Assembly: GCF_003003795.1 (NCBI RefSeq)
Contig: NZ_PVWK01000062.1
Coordinates: 1 to 64,000, forward strand
Direction of reading: 5' to 3'
Source: Stenomitos frigidus ULC18
GTDB taxonomy: Bacteria > Cyanobacteriota > Cyanobacteriia > Leptolyngbyales > Leptolyngbyaceae
DNA length: 64,000 nucleotides
The first letter of the stretch is position 1. Each line of letters opens with the position of its first letter. This document shows positions 36,558-43,873 of this stretch, piece by piece. The translations under genes were made by a program, and so were the position numbers. The notes under the pieces were generated by a model. The model worked only from the letters and a program-made list of their open reading frames with translations. It did no database searches and was not told the DNA's origin.

Positions 36558-37010
36558 TTAGTCTGAGTTTCCATGGAGATTGATGCGTCCATAGCCCAGG
36601 AATTGACCACGATTGTCTGCTGCTTCAACGGGATAAGCCGTAACGCCAAACTCATACACACCACTCCAGGAAGGATTTGCCCTCACTGGAATGGCGACCG
36701 TTACAGTACTATCGGGTGCCACCAGCTGCTCAAAGACGATCGTGACTTCACCGGGATTGGTCGGTTGTTCGCCACCGACGCTGGCTAAAGGAATGGCAGG
36801 GTCTGCGGCGAATCGTCCACCCTCAAACGCTTGGCTTTTACCAACATCAAACTGTACGGTCTCAACGTTGAATGCCTGGGCGATCGTCACCGCCTTAAGA
36901 GAGAGACTGTCCGGCAGCAGCAGGCAGGCTCAACGTAAATTCGTAGGTCTAGGGAGTCTATGCCCCTAACTGAGAGGCTGCCACATGTACTAAGAGTGGT
37001 GGGTGGCTAA
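36558..37010 (-). pseudogene. DUF2808 family protein, broken
   Basis: The intact frame (36558-36890) holds the C-terminal two thirds of a DUF2808 protein (VEAADNRGQFLGYGRINLHG near the end). The missing N-terminal part is present upstream in other frames. YEFTLSLPAAAGQSLS (about 36946-36900) must shift by one base to reach SLKAVTIAQAF. In the same frame as YEFT, HPPLLVHVAASQLGA (about 37006-36961) is separated by two TAG codons (36958-36960 and 36949-36951). No signal peptide remains in frame. DUF2808 proteins are exported cyanobacterial proteins of unknown function. One frameshift and two nonsense codons make this a pseudogene unless there are sequence errors. Confidence 0.75.
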
Positions 37011-37044
37011 CGACCCCAATCACCCGCCGCAGAAAACCTCGAAC

Positions 37045-37093
37045 GCCTAACAGTCAACCTCTCAACGGTCGGTGTGCATTGGGATTGTTAGAC
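37045..37093 (-). other. attC-like recombination site (candidate)
   Basis: The ends GCCTAAC (37045-37051) and GTTAGAC (37087-37093) both fit the integron attC simple-site consensus exactly (RYYYAAC ... GTTRRRY). The arms continue as G(C/T)CTAACA(G/A)TC. The site lies 10 nt beyond the stop codon of the minus-strand VOC gene, which is where an attC belongs in a cassette. It is only 49 bp, shorter than usual attC sites, and I could not confirm the inner paired boxes. Confidence 0.45.
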
Positions 37094-37103
37094 TGTCAGT
37101 ATC

Positions 37104-37589
37104 TCATCCACGGCGCGCCGCCTCAATGATGGCGATGTCAATCTTTCGCATCGTCATCATCGCATTGAACGCGCGCTTGGCGGCCGCAGGGTCGGGATCG
37201 GTGATCGCTTCCGTCAGCGCCAGTGGCGTGATCTGCCACGATATTCCCCATTTGTCCTTGCACCAACCGCAGTCACTCTCTTGTCCGCCATTGCCGACGA
37301 TCGCGTTCCAGTAGCGATCCGTTTCGGACTGATTGGTGGTTGCGACCTGAAACGAGAACGCCTCGTTATGCTTGAACGCAGGTCCGCCGTTGAGACCGAG
37401 GCAAGGAATGCCCATTACGGTAAACAAGACTGTCAACACATCTCCTTCCTTCCCCGACGGAAAGTCCCCTGGTGCGCGTTGCACAGCGTCAACGGAAGAG
37501 TCTGGAAAGGTAGCAGCGTAAAACCGTGCCGCGTCCTCGGCGCTCCCGTCATACCAAAGGCAAACCGTGTTCTTTGCTATCTTTGTCAT
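37104..37589 (-). CDS. VOC family protein (PhnB-like)
   Basis: The 161-aa protein belongs to the glyoxalase/bleomycin-resistance/dioxygenase fold, subgroup formerly annotated 3-demethylubiquinone-9 3-methyltransferase. Typical features are NTVCLWYDGSAEDAARFYAATFPDS, the strand MGIPCLGLNGGPAFKHNEAFSFQV and CGWCKDKWGISWQITP. The substrate is unknown. Members are small stand-alone enzymes or binding proteins. It is GC-rich compared with the AT-rich VOC gene upstream, and an attC-like site follows its stop codon. Together with a divergent integron-type integrase 1.2 kb away, this suggests it was a mobile gene cassette (inference). Confidence 0.85.
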   Translation of the reverse strand: MTKIAKNTVCLWYDGSAEDAARFYAATFPDSSVDAVQRAPGDFPSGKEGDVLTVLFTVMGIPCLGLNGGPAFKHNEAFSFQVATTNQSETDRYWNAIVGNGGQESDCGWCKDKWGISWQITPLALTEAITDPDPAAAKRAFNAMMTMRKIDIAIIEAARRG

Positions 37590-37702
37590 GTCACTTCTCC
37601 ATTGAGCTTGGAATTAATGATTCCAAAGACTTGGGTGCATCGTGCTGGTTAACGTCTGCTCTAACCAAGCACGAAATGATTTTCTTGAATTCGCCTTTCA
37701 AA

Positions 37703-38083
37703 CTATTTCATTGAGTGCAAGCCAAACATGTTGCCTTCAGAATCTATAGCTAAAGAAATAAAGCCATATTCGCCAATAGACATTTTAGGCTTTTGGATAC
37801 GCCCCCCTGCTGCTTCGACTTTAGATTCTTCGACTGCACAATCTTCACATGAAAAATAAATCAAAGTACTATTTCCACCAGCTTTAAAACCTTCCATTTT
37901 GACAAGGGCACCGCTAGCACCATACTTCTCCATGTCCGACGGAAATGACAACATTTCGATACTGGTATCATTAGGGTCACCCAATACATCCAAATTCACA
38001 CTAAGCACGGATTCGTAAAACTGCTTAGCTCTAGCTAAGTCATCTACATAGATTTCAAACCAGGCTACAGGATTATTTGCCAT
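37703..38083 (-). CDS. VOC family protein
   Basis: The 126-aa single-domain VOC protein reads MANNPVAWFEIYVDDLARAKQFYESVL, FKAGGNSTLIYFSCEDC and ends SIGEYGFISLAIDSEGNMFGLHS, with the paired beta-alpha-beta-beta-beta units of the fold and a metal-ligand-like Glu near the end. The start at 38083 is preceded by TTGAGGAAAA. A five-codon longer start (38098) is less likely. Base composition is markedly AT-richer than in flanking genes, which suggests horizontal origin. A hairpin (GTGCTGGTTA...TAACCAAGCAC, 37640-37670) follows the stop. The substrate is unknown. It is the second gene of the possible cassette array. Confidence 0.85.
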   Translation of the reverse strand: MANNPVAWFEIYVDDLARAKQFYESVLSVNLDVLGDPNDTSIEMLSFPSDMEKYGASGALVKMEGFKAGGNSTLIYFSCEDCAVEESKVEAAGGRIQKPKMSIGEYGFISLAIDSEGNMFGLHSMK

Positions 38084-38131
38084 GAGATTTTTCCTCAATA
38101 ATTACTAATTTGCTCAAGTTTGTGAAGTTAA

Positions 38132-38226
38132 TATAGCGGTTTTCACTTCTATGAAGTACACCCTACACCCTACACCCCACACCCTGCCTTAAGCAGGCGT
38201 ACCTCATCTGAATGAGAATTGCTATA
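38132..38226. mobile_element. small MITE-like inverted-repeat element
   Basis: Left end TATAGCGGTTTTCACTTC..GAAGTACACC and right end, read on the other strand, TATAGCAATTCTCATTCA..GAGGTACGCC match at roughly 70% over 31 nt. Between them lies a short CCCTACACC tandem tract. It is non-coding. The TA flanks suggest a TA-targeting MITE, but the relevant transposase is not in the window. Confidence 0.6.
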
Positions 38227-38610
38227 GCGCAGTTGACTAATGTATGGAAACTGCGTCCAGTCAACTCTTTTATTCATCTACAACTATTTTAAAACCACCA
38301 AAGATCAAGCGGCTTCCGTCGAAAGGCGTTATTTGATGTAGGTACTGCAACCACAAAACCACAAAACCTTCGATGTATTCCATTACCGCCTCCTGAAAGA
38401 CATAATTTGGCTTGCCCTATTTCCTTGGATCTAACAGCACGGAGATTCCGCCTAGGCAACACATAGAGCGTCAAAGCAGATATGATATGCCGACACCCAA
38501 CACAGAACAAGAGTACTATAAAATCAAGGATCTATCCACCTAACCATCTGTCAAGATTTGCAACAGAAGGGTACAAGCTTCTCAGGGGCTGGAATTTTGC
38601 GCAGGCATCA

Positions 38611-38745
38611 GTCTAACAACTGATTAGACGGAATCTTTCCGCAGATCCACCCCAAAACAGGCGGATCCACCCCAAATTAGCTAGATCGGCGGAATCTTTC
38701 CGTATAGTACGTCGATCAGGATGGATCGACAGAAAATTTCCGCAT
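38611..38745. repeat. repeat cluster upstream of integrase (possible attI or IS21-type end)
   Basis: GTCTAAC (38611-38617; GTTAGAC on the minus strand) forms a small hairpin with TTAGAC at 38624-38629. Then come CGGAATCTTTCCG at 38629-38641 and 38690-38702, GATCCACCCCAAA at 38644-38656 and 38664-38676, and a related AAATTTCCGCATAG further on. The position directly before the integrase gene suits an attI site. However, multiple short repeats of this kind also occur at IS21-family ends, so identity is open. Confidence 0.45.
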
Positions 38746-38817
38746 AGCTTCAGATCTGTACGGACTCCTGTTCAAGTATCATTAAATACATAATTTATTC
38801 TTGCGGCTGGTCTGCTC

Positions 38818-39582
38818 ATGGAACCGCGTCCCAGGAAGCTTTTAGACCAACTGCGAGATGTCATTCGGCTCAAGCATTATGCCTACCGGACTGAGGAAAC
38901 CTACGTGCAGTGGGTGAGGCGCTTTATCCTCTTCCATGAAAAGCGGCATCCGCGTGAGATGGGGCGAGCAGAGATTGAGGCCTTTCTGACGCATCTGGCG
39001 GTGCAAGAGCAAGTCGCTGCTTCCACTCAAAATCAGGCACTCAATGCCATTCTCTTTCTGTACCGAGCGGTCTTGAAGCTGGAAGTGTCTGAGGTGAAAG
39101 CGATTCGGGCAAAACGCACCCAGTATCTTCTCACTGTCCTGACCAAAGCAGAGGCACAGGCTGTCATGCAACAGATCTGTGGCGTTCAGCAGTTGGTGGT
39201 GAAGTTACTGTATGGCAGTGGACTGCAATTGTGTGAAGGGTTGCGCTTGCGCGTTAAGGATATCGATTTTGCCCAACAACAGATCCTCGTGCGAGACGGT
39301 AAGGGCAGTAAAAGTCGCGTCACAATGTTACCAACCAGCGTGAGCGAGGAACTCTGCGATCATCTTGTAAGGGTTAAGCGTCAGCATCAGGAAGACTTAG
39401 GGCAAGACTTTGGCGCCGTAACGTTGCCTTATGCCTTAGATCGCAAGTATCCAAAGGCAAATCGAGGCTGGGTATGGCAGTTTGTATTCCCCTCCAGTCA
39501 GATTGCCAAAGATCCACGTGGTGAATTGATGTGTCGGTATCACCTGCATGAGTTCCATTGGTGCCAATTTAGATGTCGGTAA
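38818..39582 (+). pseudogene. integron-type tyrosine recombinase (IntI), inactivated
   Basis: The 254-codon frame has the SAM-like N-terminal domain (LKHYAYRTEETYVQWVRRFI) and the catalytic domain to VKDIDFAQQQILVRDGKGSKSR. It also has the extra patch that separates integron integrases from other tyrosine recombinases: GAVTLPYALDRKYPKANRGW and VWQFVFPSSQIAKDPRGE. After RYHLHE (codon 245, about 39552) similarity stops abruptly, so the HxLRHSFAT box and the tyrosine are lost. The first catalytic Arg (usually GxGMRxxEG) is Gln137 here, in GSGLQLCEGL. A full IntI is about 320-340 aa. It is divergent from the two VOC genes, as in integrons. I am confident of the family and of loss of function. Confidence 0.85.
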
Positions 39583-39865
39583 CGGACTCACCCTGCCGTC
39601 CTTCTCCACACTCATCGAAACTATGCGCACCAAGGAGAACGCTTACAACAGCGCCCTTTCCAACCTGGATAAACTCTACCAAGAAATGCTAGAAACCGAG
39701 CGCGAATTGTCAGATATGGCAGAACATATGCTGTTGGGTGTTGCCACCAAATACGGCAAAAGCTGTGTGGAATATGGCATGGCAGGCGGCGTTCCCAAAA
39801 ACCAGCGTGGCAAGGGCTTGCGCGGCGAATCGTCCACATCCAGTTCTGAACAACCGTCCAAATAG
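39548..39865 (+). CDS. hypothetical protein, N-terminus probably replaced
   Basis: The 105-aa frame overlaps the end of the integrase relic in another frame. Its ATG lies inside the integrase codons for LHE, and the conserved-looking part starts only at about GANLDVGNGLTLPSFSTLI. The middle is helical and charged (LYQEMLETERELSDMAEHMLLGVATKYGK) and the tail is Ser/Thr/Gln-rich. It looks like the 3' remainder of a gene joined to the integrase fragment by a deletion near 39553. I recognise no domain. Whether it is expressed is unknown. Confidence 0.45.
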   Translation: MSSIGANLDVGNGLTLPSFSTLIETMRTKENAYNSALSNLDKLYQEMLETERELSDMAEHMLLGVATKYGKSCVEYGMAGGVPKNQRGKGLRGESSTSSSEQPSK

Positions 39866-40146
39866 TCACGGCAGCGCTACCAGCACCACGAATGGTAAGA
39901 CAGGCGCCACAATGACTTAGGCTGGATCTCATTTCATAGACCACAAGACCTGCTTTCATGCAATAGGCGATCGCCGATCGTCAAATCAGATGATGGGCGA
40001 TTGCTGTTCTGCTTGTAGCGATCACCGAAACCATGCTTCTGTAAATCAGACAACGCCGCGAACTAGACAAATTTTGTGGGTTTAGATACAACCGACATCG
40101 CGTTGATGCGGAAGTATCGAGGTTGCGTTTTTGGAGGCGATCGACT

Positions 40147-41109
40147 ATGGCGTTTTCGCAGATTCCTGTGATTGATCTTGGTGGGTTGCGATCGCCCGAC
40201 TTGAGCGATCGCAAAGCCGTTGCTGCTGAGATTCGCCACGCCAGTCATCATGTTGGCTTTTTCTACATTGCGAATCATGGGATTCCAGCAGAGGCGATCG
40301 CGGCCACCTTCGCCCAAACCAAGCACTTTTTTGATCAGCCATTGGCAGTTAAAAATACGGTTTCCATCACACAATCACCCATTTCACGAGGGTATGAAGC
40401 GATCCGACAACAAGCGCTTGATCAAATTCCTGATCTCAAAGAAGGGTATTACATTGGGGTCGATCGGGGAGCCGACGATCCGCTAGTGCAGACTGGTACA
40501 CCGAATCATGGTGCGAACCAATGGCCTACCAATTTACCGGGATGGCAGGAGCCGTTGGAAGCGTATTTTGCCATGATGCAAACGTTGGCTTGCCAATTGA
40601 TGGGTGCGCTGGCACTGTCGCTAGATCTCGATGAACCGTATTTTGATGGCATGCTTGACCACGCTATGTCGGTCTTGCGGTTGCTACACTATCCACCGCA
40701 CCCTGTCGATGCAATGACCGATCAGCTGGGCTGTGGTGCCCATACCGACTGGGGTGGACTCACCATTCTGCTGCAAGATCAGGTTGGTGGGTTAGAGGTT
40801 TGCAATGCTGATGGCAATTGGATTAAAGCAGAACCCATTCCAGAGACGTTTGTGATCAATCTGGGCGATATGATGGCGCGCTGGACGAATGACTATTACC
40901 AATCCACACTGCATCGAGTGATCAATCGATCGGGCAAAGAGCGCTATTCCATGCCCTTCTTTTTTGATCTTAATTACCATGCGCTGGTGGAATGTTTACC
41001 CACGTGTCAGGGAGCCACAAATCCACCTAAATACCCACCCATCACGGCTGGAGAACACATTATGGAAATGTATCGCAAAACCTATCAAGTAACGGCAGCG
41101 ATCGCCTAG
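40147..41109 (+). CDS. 2-oxoglutarate/Fe(II) oxygenase, isopenicillin-N-synthase family
   Basis: The 320-aa soluble enzyme has the N-terminal DIOX_N domain (IPVIDLGGL...GFFYIANHGIP) and a C-terminal jelly-roll. The iron triad is His199 and Asp201 in GAHTDWGGLT and His256 in STLHRV. The 2-oxoglutarate anchor is Arg266/Ser268 in RYSMPFFFD. It hydroxylates or desaturates a small molecule with O2 and 2-oxoglutarate. The substrate cannot be predicted. I chose MAFSQIPVIDLG as the start. An upstream Met at 40123 adds unconserved residues. It stands alone between the integrase region and a repeat tract. Confidence 0.9.
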   Translation: MAFSQIPVIDLGGLRSPDLSDRKAVAAEIRHASHHVGFFYIANHGIPAEAIAATFAQTKHFFDQPLAVKNTVSITQSPISRGYEAIRQQALDQIPDLKEGYYIGVDRGADDPLVQTGTPNHGANQWPTNLPGWQEPLEAYFAMMQTLACQLMGALALSLDLDEPYFDGMLDHAMSVLRLLHYPPHPVDAMTDQLGCGAHTDWGGLTILLQDQVGGLEVCNADGNWIKAEPIPETFVINLGDMMARWTNDYYQSTLHRVINRSGKERYSMPFFFDLNYHALVECLPTCQGATNPPKYPPITAGEHIMEMYRKTYQVTAAIA

Positions 41110-41474
41110 CGTATGGGTTCGATGCTGGTCAAGATTGATGCACAGCTATTTGATGATACTCGTTCCCGTTTTAAGCTAACGCATGGTCATAAATCAGTAG
41201 AAGACCCAAATTAAACTGAGAATCTCTCAACGCCGTCAGCCAGCAGCCAGCAGCCGTCAGCTTTCAGCATCAAGCGTATGCATTCACTACGTCCGCTTAC
41301 TTCGAGTCCTAAAGCATGAGTGAGCTGAACCTAGCCATTTGCCACGATCGACGCCTGGCTGACCGCTAACCGCTGACCGCTAATCGCTGACTGCTGACCG
41401 CTGACCGCTGACTGCTGACCGCTCCAACGCTTTAGCACCAGCAAGCAACGCCAGAGACTGTGAGGTATTTAACA
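41110..41474. repeat. intergenic heptamer repeat tract
   Basis: There is no gene. The region carries AGCCAGC/CAGCCGTCAG units at 41237-41265 and a run of about ten GACCGCT/GACTGCT/AACCGCT heptamers at 41356-41425. This is the STRR type of repeat common in filamentous cyanobacteria. The methyltransferase start follows shortly after. Confidence 0.7.
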
Positions 41475-42275
41475 ATGCAGACAGAGCCCACCCCCCTACA
41501 TGCAATGAATCCGCTGTGCCGCTTTTCCGATCGCGCGGAAGATTATGCCAAATACAGACCCAGTTATCCGACGGAGGCCATTACTGCGGTGCTGTCCGGG
41601 TTGGGTGAGCCCGCACACTTAACGGCTGCTGATATTGGAGCGGGGACAGGCATTTCGGCACGATTGCTGGCCGATCGTGGTCTCCATGTCTGGGCGATCG
41701 AACCCAACGCTGCCATGCAACAAGCGGCTCTCTCGCATCCACGCGTGACGTTTCAAGCGGGGACTGCCGAAGAGACAGGTTTAGCGGCAGAGGCGATCGA
41801 TCTGGTGACGTGCTTTCAGTCCTTTCACTGGTTTGAGCCAAGCAAAAGCTTGACTGAGTTTCGTCGCCTTTTGCGAACCTCCGGCCGATTAGCACTCATT
41901 TGGAACGATCGTGACCAGAACGATCCGTTTACGGCGCAATACACCCAACTGATTCGCGTTGCGTCTGATCAACATCCGGCTGAGAGCTGTCACATCCGGA
42001 CAATGGAAGCCCAATCGCTGGCATCCAGTTCGCTGTTCCAAAATTTTCGTCATCACAAATTTACCTACCGCCACCCCGTTGACCTGCAAGCGCTCATTGG
42101 CCGCGTCCGAAGTACCTCTTACCTGCCTCAAACTGGCGCCATCTATGAGCAGCTAGTCGCTGACATTACCCAACTGTATGAGCAATGGATTCAGGAGACG
42201 GGCGCGATCGATCTAGTACACCGCACGATCGTCTTTCTGGCTGAACGGGGTGAGGAAGGAGGTTTTGAGTTTTGA
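41475..42275 (+). CDS. class I SAM-dependent methyltransferase
   Basis: The 266-aa Rossmann-fold methyltransferase has motif I as AADIGAGTGISARLLADRG, an acidic residue after it (WAIEPNAAMQ), motif II region EAIDLVTCFQSFHWF and a following LRTSGRLALIWND. It belongs to the Methyltransf_11/25 group acting on small molecules. The substrate is unknown. I chose MQTEPTPLHAMNPL as the start. A Met five codons earlier (41460) exists. The stop is followed at once by GTTTTGA and CTTTAGC repeats (42262-42318). Confidence 0.85.
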   Translation: MQTEPTPLHAMNPLCRFSDRAEDYAKYRPSYPTEAITAVLSGLGEPAHLTAADIGAGTGISARLLADRGLHVWAIEPNAAMQQAALSHPRVTFQAGTAEETGLAAEAIDLVTCFQSFHWFEPSKSLTEFRRLLRTSGRLALIWNDRDQNDPFTAQYTQLIRVASDQHPAESCHIRTMEAQSLASSSLFQNFRHHKFTYRHPVDLQALIGRVRSTSYLPQTGAIYEQLVADITQLYEQWIQETGAIDLVHRTIVFLAERGEEGGFEF

Positions 42276-42318
42276 GTTTTGAGTTTTAGCCTTTAGCCTT
42301 CAGCCTTTAGCCTTCTAA
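42262..42318. repeat. GTTTTGA / CAGCCTTTAGC tandem repeats
   Basis: Four GAGTTTT heptamers begin inside the last codons of the methyltransferase gene (encoding GGFEF), followed by AGCCTTT/AGCCTTC units. It is a short STRR tract. Confidence 0.7.
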
Positions 42319-42485
42319 ACACTAACCGCAAAGCACTGGCCTTCCCACTCCCCCCTAATTTCCCTGTAATCCGATGTAATAATGTGGGTTTGTATTGTAT
42401 TCGCTAGTGTTTGTTTGTATGATTAATCGTTGTCAAACAAGCTACACTATCTCGACCGACTAACCGCACAAGAAGGAGACATGGA

Positions 42486-43640
42486 ATGACCGTCCGGCCG
42501 CATAAGCCCAATCCGTTGGGTGCCTTAATTCACCAAATTACAAATAAGTTTAGGTTTTCTTCATTCAGGCGGTTTATCTCCCTCATGGTTGTGGGAGTGG
42601 TGCTGAGTGCAGCGATCGCGTCTTGCTCGTCAGGCAGTAATACTGGTACAGCTCCGGGCACCTCTGGTAGCGCTAGCCCTGTTGCCGATCAGAAAAAGGA
42701 TGTTGAACTGACGCTGGTGGGCTATGCCATCCCCAAAGCTGCTCATGACGCCATTATTCCGAAGTTTGTCGAAAAATGGAAGGCAGAGCACGGTGGTCAA
42801 ACGGTGACCTTCAGGCAAAGCTACGGCGGTTCTGGCACTCAAACTCGCGCCATTATTGACGGTCTGGAAGCGGATATTGCGCATCTTGCCTTAGCCGCTG
42901 ATACTGGCAAACTGGTGAAGGCTGGTTTTGTGAGCGCCGACTGGGATAAGAAGGTGCCCAACAATGGCATCGTAGCGAAATCGGTCGTGGCGATCGTGAC
43001 CCGCGAAGGCAACCCCAAACAGATCAAGACCTTCTCAGATTTGACCAGAGACGACGTGAAGTGGATCACCGCTAACCCCAAAACATCTGGCGGGGCTCGT
43101 TGGAATTTCCTTGCTGTTTGGGACTATGGGCTGAAAACCACCAAGGATGAGGCTAAGACCAAAGAGTTTGTCACCAAAGCCTTCAAGAATGTGGCCGTAC
43201 TGGCGAAAGATGCAAGGGAATCGACGGACTCGTTTGCTAAACAGGGCCAGGGCGATGCGTTACTAAACTACGAAAACGAAATCATTCTCGCGAAGAGCAA
43301 GGGCGAGAAAGCAGAATACATTGTGCCTGAAATTAATGTTTCGATCGACACTCCAGTTTCCGTGATTGATAAAAATGTCGATAAGCATGGCACCCGTAAA
43401 GTGGCTGAAGCGTTCGTGAACTATCTGTTTACGCCAGAAGCCCAAGCAGAGTTTGTGAAGCTTGGCTATCGACCGCTGGATGCTGCTACTGCCAAAACCA
43501 AGGAAAATGCCGATAAATTCCCACCGGTGAAGACACTCGGAACCATCAAAGATTACGGCGGCTGGAGCGATTTCCAGAAGAAGTTCTTTGAAGACGGTGC
43601 GATCTTCGACCAGATCGAAGAGTCTGCTGGCAAGAAGTAG
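42486..43640 (+). CDS. sbpA: sulfate ABC transporter substrate-binding lipoprotein SbpA
   Basis: The 384-aa periplasmic sulfate/thiosulfate receptor delivers its ligand to the CysTWA importer. The N-terminus carries a signal with lipobox SAAIASC (Cys near residue 47), then a Ser/Gly/Thr linker. The mature part has the family blocks VELTLVGYAIPKAAHDAIIP, FRQSYGGSGTQTRAIIDGL (sulfate-contact SGGS-like loop), ADIAHLALAADT, NPKTSGGARWNFLA and FLFTPE-like YLFTPEAQAEFVKLGYRP. A perfect AAGGAG lies 8 nt before the ATG. No cysT/W/A follows, so it is a lone gene, ending in a good terminator. Sulfur-starvation control is likely from family knowledge. Confidence 0.93.
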   Translation: MTVRPHKPNPLGALIHQITNKFRFSSFRRFISLMVVGVVLSAAIASCSSGSNTGTAPGTSGSASPVADQKKDVELTLVGYAIPKAAHDAIIPKFVEKWKAEHGGQTVTFRQSYGGSGTQTRAIIDGLEADIAHLALAADTGKLVKAGFVSADWDKKVPNNGIVAKSVVAIVTREGNPKQIKTFSDLTRDDVKWITANPKTSGGARWNFLAVWDYGLKTTKDEAKTKEFVTKAFKNVAVLAKDARESTDSFAKQGQGDALLNYENEIILAKSKGEKAEYIVPEINVSIDTPVSVIDKNVDKHGTRKVAEAFVNYLFTPEAQAEFVKLGYRPLDAATAKTKENADKFPPVKTLGTIKDYGGWSDFQKKFFEDGAIFDQIEESAGKK

Positions 43641-43822
43641 CGGTCAGCTATCAGCTGTCAGCCATAAGTACAAGCTTGACGTTCGTGGGGTCGATTCGCG
43701 TTGCTTATCTGTGGCAGGCTATAACGCCCCCATAGTCAAGGCTGGCACTCACAAATCATCCCCAGATGCAACGTCGGCTGACGCTACGAATTGATTGCTT
43801 AACGAGCCTTCGATCGGCACTC

Positions 43823-43849
43823 AAGGGGAAAGATAGCTTCCCCTTTTTC
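43823..43849 (+). terminator. rho-independent terminator after sbpA
   Basis: AAGGGGAA (43823-43830) pairs with TTCCCCTT (43838-43845) around a 7-nt loop, followed by TTTCT. It lies between the convergent sbpA and GspF-like genes. Confidence 0.75.
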
Positions 43850-43873
43850 TTTGGGTCGTCAACTGTTTGGACA

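Larger units (their letters stand above)
38084..38817. other. gene-poor stretch with MITE and integrase-proximal repeats
   Basis: This 734-bp stretch contains the 95-bp inverted-repeat element at 38132-38226 and the repeat cluster at 38611-38745. A 73-codon minus-strand frame (38289-38510) has no recognisable similarity. It could be a tiny cassette gene but is unsupported. Confidence 0.4.

Noticed and set aside
37640-37672. Hairpin GTGCTGGTTA...TAACCAAGCAC between the two VOC genes as an attC site
   Set aside because: The core heptamers are in the wrong order and do not fit RYYYAAC...GTTRRRY. More likely a terminator.
38289-38510. 73-codon minus-strand frame as an integron cassette gene
   Set aside because: No recognisable similarity, no ribosome-binding site and no attC-like site after it.
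40015-40146. Extra N-terminal start of the 2OG oxygenase at 40123
   Set aside because: Residues MRFWRRST are not family-like, and the ATG at 40147 begins directly at the conserved IPVIDLGG block.
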